NCBI GenBank assembly: GCA_902782875.1 | Contig: CACZPE010000280.1 | Coordinates: 1 to 7,812 of the forward strand | DNA from: an uncultured Ruminococcus sp. | Lineage (GTDB): Bacteria > Bacillota_A > Clostridia > Oscillospirales > Ruminococcaceae | Length of the DNA stretch: 7,812 nucleotides | Reading direction: 5' to 3' | The notes under the pieces: generated by a model | What the model was told of the DNA's origin: nothing | The model's input: the letters and a program-made list of their open reading frames with translations, nothing else | The model's database searches: none | Part shown: positions 1 to 4,042 of the stretch, one piece after another | Layout: the number at the start of each line of letters is the position of its first letter | Position numbering within the stretch: position 1 is the stretch's first letter | Position numbers and translations under genes: made by a program

Positions 1-1
1 C

Positions 2-112
2 TTCCACGCACAGGCAAATCCGTTTGATAATACCAGTGAACAGGAAAGTGAAGCCGGCCGTAATGGTATAAGAGCTTACAGCGGCCAGTATCCACTCCCT
101 CTGCTTGGTTAA
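2..112 (+). CDS. C-terminal end of an unidentified protein (partial)
   Basis: An open frame enters from the left edge and runs 36 codons to a TAA stop. The other two plus frames are closed by stops (a TGA at 25-27 and a TAA near 67). The visible tail is polar and acidic (about FHAQANPFDN, then TSEQESEAG) and ends in YPLPLLG. I do not recognise the family and see no domain or motif. The best support that this is a real gene end is the strong rho-independent terminator starting 8 bases after the stop on the same strand. The start and most of the protein lie outside the window. Confidence 0.55.
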   Translation, partial: FHAQANPFDNTSEQESEAGRNGIRAYSGQYPLPLLG

Positions 113-119
113 TAGGTTT

Positions 120-145
120 CCCCACCCTTTCGGGTGGGGATTTTT
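120..145 (+). terminator. Rho-independent terminator of the left-edge gene
   Basis: A perfect 8-bp stem, CCCCACCC (120-127) with GGGTGGGG (132-139), closes a TTTC loop and is followed by ATTTTT. It lies just downstream of the stop at 112 and fits an intrinsic terminator for that plus-strand gene. Confidence 0.9.
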
Positions 146-180
146 GTGTATAAAAAGAGTTACGTTTTGGTTACAGACAT

Positions 181-210
181 AAAAAAGCGGCATATCCTGC
201 CGCTTTTTTT
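181..210. terminator. Bidirectional terminator between convergent genes
   Basis: The GC core GCGGCA (187-192) pairs with TGCCGC (198-203) around a 5-base loop. It is flanked by A6 on the left and T7 on the right, so both strands read as a hairpin followed by a U-tract. It begins 12 bases past the stop of the minus-strand membrane protein gene, its most likely user. It also backs up the plus-strand terminator at 120-145. Confidence 0.9.
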
Positions 211-222
211 CATATTCATAAG

Positions 223-783
223 TTATCCCTTGACCACAGCGCCGCAGTATTCACAGGTAGTGGTGGCGCCCTTCCTTATCTCCATCGTACCGCCGCAGGC
301 AGGACACTTGACTCCTACAGTCTCAAGTATGCCCGTTACGGAATTCTCCACTGTGAGTACTACCGCAGGATCGCTGCCTCTGCGGAGTACGCAGTTGTGA
401 AGGTAGTTTTTCGTTATCAGTACATCGAGTTCCTTCATTATGTCGAATATCTGCATACCCGTCTGGTCTATAAGCTCCTGCTTGTCAACAATGCCGTCGT
501 TGTCGCTCTCGAATATGGATGCATAGAACTTTGTGCGCGATATCTTCTTTCCTGTCTTTGCGGCGATCACTATGAATGCCGCGGAACCTGCGGTGATTAG
601 CGCAAAGAAAATTATGATCAAGATACTCATGACTATGTCATCGTTCTTGCCCTCCCAGTTGCCGAACAGGGCAAAAAGCAGCATAAATACATTCGGTATT
701 CCCGTGACAAAGCCTATCACATAGAATATTGTCTTTAACACATTGGAACTGCTGATCTTGGACGTGTTTATATATTTGCTCAT
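223..783 (-). CDS. Small membrane protein with winged-helix-like segment and C-terminal zinc ribbon
   Basis: This 186-residue protein has no function I can name. Two hydrophobic, probably membrane-spanning segments lie at about residues 17-40 and 51-74. A soluble region at about 84-135 (FYASIF to YLHNCVL) reads like a small winged-helix fold: DGIVDKQELIDQTGM, a helix, then a KNYLHNC strand. The C-terminus is a short zinc ribbon with CPAC (C160, C163) and CEYC (C177, C180), fitting one structural zinc ion. Similar membrane plus zinc-ribbon proteins are common in Firmicutes and poorly characterised. The ATG is well supported: AAGGAGGAG at 788-796 sits 4 bases upstream. The gene lies 61 bp downstream of xerC on the same strand with no convincing promoter between, so co-transcription is likely. 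The transcript ends at the hairpin at 181-210. Confidence 0.85.
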   Translation of the reverse strand: MSKYINTSKISSSNVLKTIFYVIGFVTGIPNVFMLLFALFGNWEGKNDDIVMSILIIIFFALITAGSAAFIVIAAKTGKKISRTKFYASIFESDNDGIVDKQELIDQTGMQIFDIMKELDVLITKNYLHNCVLRRGSDPAVVLTVENSVTGILETVGVKCPACGGTMEIRKGATTTCEYCGAVVKG

Positions 784-844
784 GGGTCTCCTCCTTGTAT
801 CATAACCCGTGCCGTTATCAGCACAGAGACGATATCATCTGTCA

Positions 845-1804
845 TCACTTGCTCCGCTCACCGCTCATGGGGTTGGAATCAAGTGCGGTGCGGACATTCT
901 CATTGGTAAGGTGCGTGTATATCTCCGTTGTGGATACGCTTGCGTGCCCGAGTATCTCCTTTAGTACCATGGGATCGACATTTCCGTACTGATACATCAG
1001 GGTAGCGGCGGTATGTCTCAGCTTATGGGTGGAAAGTCCTCTGCCGTCAAGGCCGATGCGGGTTATGGCGTTATCGACTATCTGTTCTACGCGCCTGTTG
1101 CCAATGCGTTTTTTCCGCTTTGAGAGAAAGAGTGCCTTTTCGTCAGTCTCTCCCCTTGCCTCAAGATAATCCGTGACAGCTCTTGCACAGCCCTCGTTGA
1201 GATGGAGTATGCGCTCCTTGTTGCCCTTGCCGAGCACCCTTACCGTTCTGTCCCTGAAGTCGATATCAGTGACATTGAGCCCCACAAGCTCCGACAGACG
1301 CATACCGCAGTTGAGAAAGAGCATGAGTATGCAGAAATCACGCTTGTAGAACGGATCCTCCGTGTCCATCTGCTCTACGAGCCGTTTGCTGTCATCAAGG
1401 CCGAGATATTTGGGCTGGCTCTTTCTGAGCTTGGGCTTCTCAAGATTCTGCACAGGATTGCGGTCAAGGCGGTAGCTGACTATCTTGCCGCCGCACAGTG
1501 CGTTGTAGAAGCCCTTGATGGATGATACCTTACGCGCCCTGGTCTTCTCGTTGTTGCCCTGCTCCTTGGCAGAGAAGCTGAGATAGGCATATACATCCTT
1601 AAGAGATACCTTTGATACGATATCATACGGCAGATCCGCTATGGTATCGCTGTCCTCGTGCAGTTTATCGAGCTTCAGGAAGCGGAAGAACAGCCGCAGG
1701 TCTATATAATACGATTCTATGGTATGCTCCGATCGGTTCTTTATATCACGCAGATAGTAGATATATTCCTCGAGATAATCGGGGCAGTCGGTCATATCCG
1801 TCAT
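845..1804 (-). CDS. xerC: Tyrosine recombinase, XerC/XerD type
   Basis: This 319-residue site-specific recombinase cuts and rejoins DNA through a covalent phosphotyrosine link. XerC/XerD proteins usually resolve chromosome dimers at dif. The N-terminal SAM-like core-binding domain spans about residues 8-115 (YLEEYIYYL, then EHTIESYYIDLRLFFRFLK). The catalytic domain spans about 130-310, and all expected active-site residues are visible: R169 in NCGMRLSEL, K193 in GKGNKER, H260 and R263 in HKLRHTAATL, H287 in LGHAS, and nucleophile Y296 in EIYTHL. The length is near the usual 300. The ATG is preceded by AGGAG at 1810-1814. No dif-like site or integrase neighbourhood was found, so a housekeeping Xer role is likelier than a phage or transposon integrase. 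XerC and XerD cannot be told apart from this sequence, so the symbol is provisional. The terminator of the upstream gene ends only 4 bases before its ribosome binding site. Confidence 0.9.
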   Translation of the reverse strand: MTDMTDCPDYLEEYIYYLRDIKNRSEHTIESYYIDLRLFFRFLKLDKLHEDSDTIADLPYDIVSKVSLKDVYAYLSFSAKEQGNNEKTRARKVSSIKGFYNALCGGKIVSYRLDRNPVQNLEKPKLRKSQPKYLGLDDSKRLVEQMDTEDPFYKRDFCILMLFLNCGMRLSELVGLNVTDIDFRDRTVRVLGKGNKERILHLNEGCARAVTDYLEARGETDEKALFLSKRKKRIGNRRVEQIVDNAITRIGLDGRGLSTHKLRHTAATLMYQYGNVDPMVLKEILGHASVSTTEIYTHLTNENVRTALDSNPMSGERSK

Positions 1805-1818
1805 AATATCTCCTGTAC

Positions 1819-1846
1819 AAAAAGCCCCGTCGCTTTCGGACGGGGC
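1819..1846 (-). terminator. Rho-independent terminator of ispH-rpsA, abutting the xerC ribosome binding site
   Basis: Read on the minus strand, GCCCCGTC (1846-1839) pairs with GACGGGGC (1831-1824) around a 7-base loop and is followed by TTTTT (1823-1819). It lies 22 bases past the ispH-rpsA stop codon. The U-tract ends 4 bases before the AGGAG of xerC (1814-1810), so xerC transcription must come through the hairpin or start within it. Confidence 0.88.
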
Positions 1847-1868
1847 GGGTCTTTTCTAAGGTTCGGGA

Positions 1869-3809
1869 TTATTCCTCGTCCTCGCTCTCGGTCTCTGTGA
1901 GAGCTCTTATAGAAAGGCTGATCCTCTTCTTTTCGATATCTGCATCGGTGATCTTTGCGGTCACTTCATCGCCTACGGAAACAACTTCCTTGACATCATT
2001 CACCTTCTTGTCAGCAAGCTGGCTGATGTGTACAAGGCCGTCGATGCCGGGCATGATCCTTACGAATGCACCGAAGGGAGTGATGGATACAACGTTGCCT
2101 GTAACTGTGTCGCCAACGCTGTACTCGTTCTCGAACTTAACCCAGGGATCGTCCTCTGTCTTCTTGTAGCCGAGGGAGATGCGGTCCTTCTCGGGATCGA
2201 GCTCCTTGATGTATACCTCAAGCATATCGCCTACATTTACTACCTCGGAAGGATGACGGATCCTGTCCCAGGAAAGCTCGGAGATATGTACCATACCGTC
2301 TATGCCGCCCAGATCAACGAATGCACCGTAGGATGTGAGGGACTTGACCTCACCCTTGAATACGTCGCCGACCTTTGCAGTCTCCCAGAACTTAGCCTTT
2401 GCAGCATCTCTCTCAGCGGAAAGTACCTGTCTGATAGAGCCGACTGCTCTGTTTCTCTGCTCGTTTACTTCGATTACCTTGAACTTCTGAACGGTCTTTA
2501 CGAGGGGCTCAAGCTTGTCGTCCTTGCGTGCTGTAGCCTGGGACTTGGGGATGAATACTCTTACGCCGTTGTAAAGGATGGTAACGCCGCCCTTTACTAC
2601 TGCAGTAACTGTACCCTCGAGGATCTCGCCGCTGTCCTTAGCCTTGATGATATCGTCAAAGCCCTTCATAGCGTCGATCTTCTTCTTGGAGAGCTGGACT
2701 GTGCCCTCTGCGTCATTTACCTTTGTTACGATGAAATCGTACTCTTCGCCGACTTTAACCACGTCCTCGGGCTTGAGAGCGGGATTGTCCGTAAGCTCTG
2801 ACAATGATACGTAGCCTGACTGCTTAGTGCCGAGGTCAACAGTAGCTTCTGTATTGTTGACTGCGATCACTGTTCCTTTCACCCTGTTACCGGTATATAT
2901 TCTTTTAAAAGAAGCCTCGAGCTCCTCCTCAAAGTTAAAGTCCTCGTCCATGTTAAATTTTTCGCTCATGTGGGTTACAACCTCCTTGATTATATAAGCC
3001 GGCGTCGAGGCACCGGCGGTAACACCTATCACGATGTCACCTTTATGAAAAATACCCTGAGGTATCATCATTTCAAGTTCATTTAAATTCTCGGCACAGT
3101 ACGCACGGGCACAGTGCTCTGCGCATATCTCATACAGCTTTCTGGTATTCGAACTGTTATGACCGCCGAGTACTATCATAACATCGCTGACTGCGGCAAG
3201 CTCTGCTGCCTCGCTCTGTCTGTCAGAGGTGGCGCGGCACACGGTATCATATACCACTGTACCTTTATAGCGGCATGCAAGCTCCCGGCATTTTTGCCAA
3301 TTACTTATATTATACGTCGTTTGCGGCATAATTGCAACACTTTTTTGAAAGTTTTCACAATTTTTTTTCAAATACGCGTCCAGAGCGGTGATATCGGGGA
3401 CGACCGATACATTGTCGCCTCCGTGACCGGCTATGCCCCTTACCTCGGGATGATCCGCATCGCCGACGATAACGACATCCATCCCCTTTTCGGTGCATTC
3501 TGCGACTATGCGCTGGATGCGCTTTACAAACGGGCATGTGCCGTCGATATATCTGATATTGTTTTTCTCAAGTCTTTCGATGATATCCCTGCCAACGCCG
3601 TGAGAGCGTATGATCACGGTCTCATCCGCATCTGCCTCCTCGGGCTCGTTTATTATCCTCACGCCCGATGCGGCGAGCTTATCGGTCACAGAGCGGTTGT
3701 GTATTATCTCTCCGAGTGTGCAGCATTTGCCTTCAAAGCTCTCTGCAAGCTTCACGGCTCTTTCCACCCCGAAGCAGAATCCTGCGCTTTTTGCTGTTAT
3801 TATTTTCAT
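1869..3809 (-). CDS. ispH: Bifunctional HMBPP reductase (IspH) / ribosomal protein S1 fusion
   Basis: A single 646-residue frame joins two proteins, an arrangement established in Clostridia. Residues 1 to about 280 are IspH (LytB), the iron-sulfur enzyme that reduces HMBPP to IPP and DMAPP in the last MEP pathway step. The three cluster cysteines are C12 (GFCFGV), C92 (DGTCPFV) and C191 (DTVCRATSDRQ). Active-site motifs are H37 (EIIHN), H70 (RSHGV), HPEV with E122, MPQTTYNIS, and GGHNSSNT. Residues about 305-376, 394-463, 478-549 and 563-635 are four S1 RNA-binding repeats; the last two are the most canonical (YGAFVDLGGIDGMVHISEL and FGAFVRIMPGIDGLVHISQL). The tail is acidic (ESEDEE). The start is the ATG at 3809, with AAAGGAAA at 3822-3815 and a promoter at 3839-3867. 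A possible internal S1 start lies at 2969. The S1 half uses markedly more ATC and AAG codons than the IspH half. Confidence 0.95.
   Translation of the reverse strand: MKIITAKSAGFCFGVERAVKLAESFEGKCCTLGEIIHNRSVTDKLAASGVRIINEPEEADADETVIIRSHGVGRDIIERLEKNNIRYIDGTCPFVKRIQRIVAECTEKGMDVVIVGDADHPEVRGIAGHGGDNVSVVPDITALDAYLKKNCENFQKSVAIMPQTTYNISNWQKCRELACRYKGTVVYDTVCRATSDRQSEAAELAAVSDVMIVLGGHNSSNTRKLYEICAEHCARAYCAENLNELEMMIPQGIFHKGDIVIGVTAGASTPAYIIKEVVTHMSEKFNMDEDFNFEEELEASFKRIYTGNRVKGTVIAVNNTEATVDLGTKQSGYVSLSELTDNPALKPEDVVKVGEEYDFIVTKVNDAEGTVQLSKKKIDAMKGFDDIIKAKDSGEILEGTVTAVVKGGVTILYNGVRVFIPKSQATARKDDKLEPLVKTVQKFKVIEVNEQRNRAVGSIRQVLSAERDAAKAKFWETAKVGDVFKGEVKSLTSYGAFVDLGGIDGMVHISELSWDRIRHPSEVVNVGDMLEVYIKELDPEKDRISLGYKKTEDDPWVKFENEYSVGDTVTGNVVSITPFGAFVRIMPGIDGLVHISQLADKKVNDVKEVVSVGDEVTAKITDADIEKKRISLSIRALTETESEDEE
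2967..2987 (-). promoter_or_regulatory. Internal Shine-Dalgarno and ATG at the IspH/S1 junction
   Basis: On the minus strand, AAGGAGGT (2987-2980) is followed after 10 bases by an in-frame ATG (2969-2967), codon 281 of the fusion. The codons that contain the SD encode KEV of the IspH C-terminus. Translation from this ATG would give a 366-residue free S1 protein beginning MSEKFNMDEDFNFEEEL. The spacing is slightly long but usable. The sequence is seen directly; actual use is an inference. Confidence 0.55.
3309..3366 (-). promoter_or_regulatory. Possible internal promoter inside ispH, with A-rich upstream element
   Basis: On the minus strand a perfect -10 TATAAT (3314-3309) lies 17 bases from a -35-like TTGCAA (3337-3332, 4 of 6 to consensus). 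Just upstream is an A-tract-rich stretch, including A6 and A8 runs up to about 3368, resembling an UP element. Initiation near 3302 would give an mRNA covering the 3' part of ispH and all S1 repeats. It overlaps the codons for the conserved MPQTTYNIS motif, so some of the match may be forced by the protein. Confidence 0.4.
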
Positions 3810-3838
3810 ATCGGTTTCCTTTATAAAATAGTATATCC

Positions 3839-3867
3839 ATTATAACATATAAAAAGTTGTTTGTACA
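3839..3867 (-). promoter_or_regulatory. Sigma-A-type promoter of ispH-rpsA
   Basis: On the minus strand TGTACA (3867-3862, 4 of 6 to the -35 consensus), a 17-bp spacer and TATAAT (3844-3839, 6 of 6) are seen. A TGT immediately before the hexamer makes an extended -10. Initiation near 3832 would give a leader of about 23 nt before the ATG at 3809, with the AAAGGAAA ribosome binding site inside it. Confidence 0.8.
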
Positions 3868-3876
3868 GTGATTTTA

Positions 3877-3926
3877 CAGGATTTCTTCCTGCGGAGCGGG
3901 AGCAGTCACTTCTTTAGGCGTGACTG
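3877..3926. repeat. Two small inverted repeats between the divergent promoters
   Basis: CAGGA (3877-3881) pairs with TCCTG (3887-3891) around 5 bases. CAGTCAC (3903-3909) pairs with GTGACTG (3920-3926) around 10 bases, with outer GCGG (3891-3894) and CCGC (3934-3937) arms that could extend it imperfectly. The element is upstream of both predicted transcription starts, so it should be in neither mRNA. A DNA-level role such as protein binding, or a relic of a repeat, is more likely than a terminator; no T-tract follows. Confidence 0.4.
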
Positions 3927-3963
3927 AGCGAGACCGCCCCCGATAAAATAAGCGGGATAATTG

Positions 3964-3999
3964 GTAAATTTGTTATGGACTATGGACAAATCGTAAATT
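3964..3999. promoter_or_regulatory. Candidate operator overlapping the cheA -35 region
   Basis: Several short symmetric elements are packed here. ATTTGT (3968-3973) and ACAAAT (3986-3991) form an inverted repeat with a 12-bp centre. That centre starts a perfect tandem TATGGAC TATGGAC (3974-3980, 3981-3987), whose second copy contains the -35. GTAAATT also occurs twice (3964-3970, 3993-3999), 29 bp apart. A regulator bound here would cover the -35. Function is inferred from position only. Confidence 0.35.
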
Positions 4000-4011
4000 A
4001 TGTGATATAAT
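3983..4011 (+). promoter_or_regulatory. Sigma-A-type promoter of the cheA operon
   Basis: TGGACA (3983-3988, 5 of 6), a 17-bp spacer and TATAAT (4006-4011, 6 of 6) are seen, with TGA just before the hexamer making an extended -10. Initiation near 4018 leaves about 25 nt before the ATG at 4043. This resembles a housekeeping promoter rather than the sigma-28 (flagellar) type often seen for chemotaxis genes. Confidence 0.8.
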
Positions 4012-4042
4012 AACTATATATATGCTTGAAAGGCGGGGGAAT

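Noticed and set aside
493..516. EF-hand-like loop (ESDNDGIVDKQE) in the membrane protein
   Set aside because: It resembles a calcium-binding loop but starts with E rather than D and occurs once. The surrounding helices fit a small winged-helix segment better.
781..844. Separate promoter for the membrane-protein gene (TATGAT on the minus strand)
   Set aside because: The hexamer is 5 of 6, but nothing like TTGACA occurs 16-18 bp upstream and there is no extended -10, so co-transcription with xerC is preferred.
2028..2801. Plus-strand open frame of 257 codons opposite the S1 repeats
   Set aside because: It is antisense to conserved S1 domains, the product resembles no family, and it arises from the biased codons of the S1 half.
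2989..2994. TATAAT on the minus strand just before the internal S1 ribosome binding site
   Set aside because: The hexamer 17 bp upstream (GCCGGT) is not a -35, and transcription would start inside the Shine-Dalgarno, so it could not serve S1 translation.
3920..3946. Possible sigma-28 (flagellar) promoter upstream of cheA, CCCGATAA at 3939-3946
   Set aside because: The -10 octamer is close to consensus, but the -35 position (GTGACTGA) does not resemble TAAAGTTT. A far better sigma-A-type promoter lies nearer the gene.
4022..4042. Alternative cheA start at ATG 4022 (adds MLERRGN)
   Set aside because: It is only about 4 nt from the predicted transcription start and has no ribosome binding site. 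The added codons contain the G-rich site that serves the ATG at 4043.
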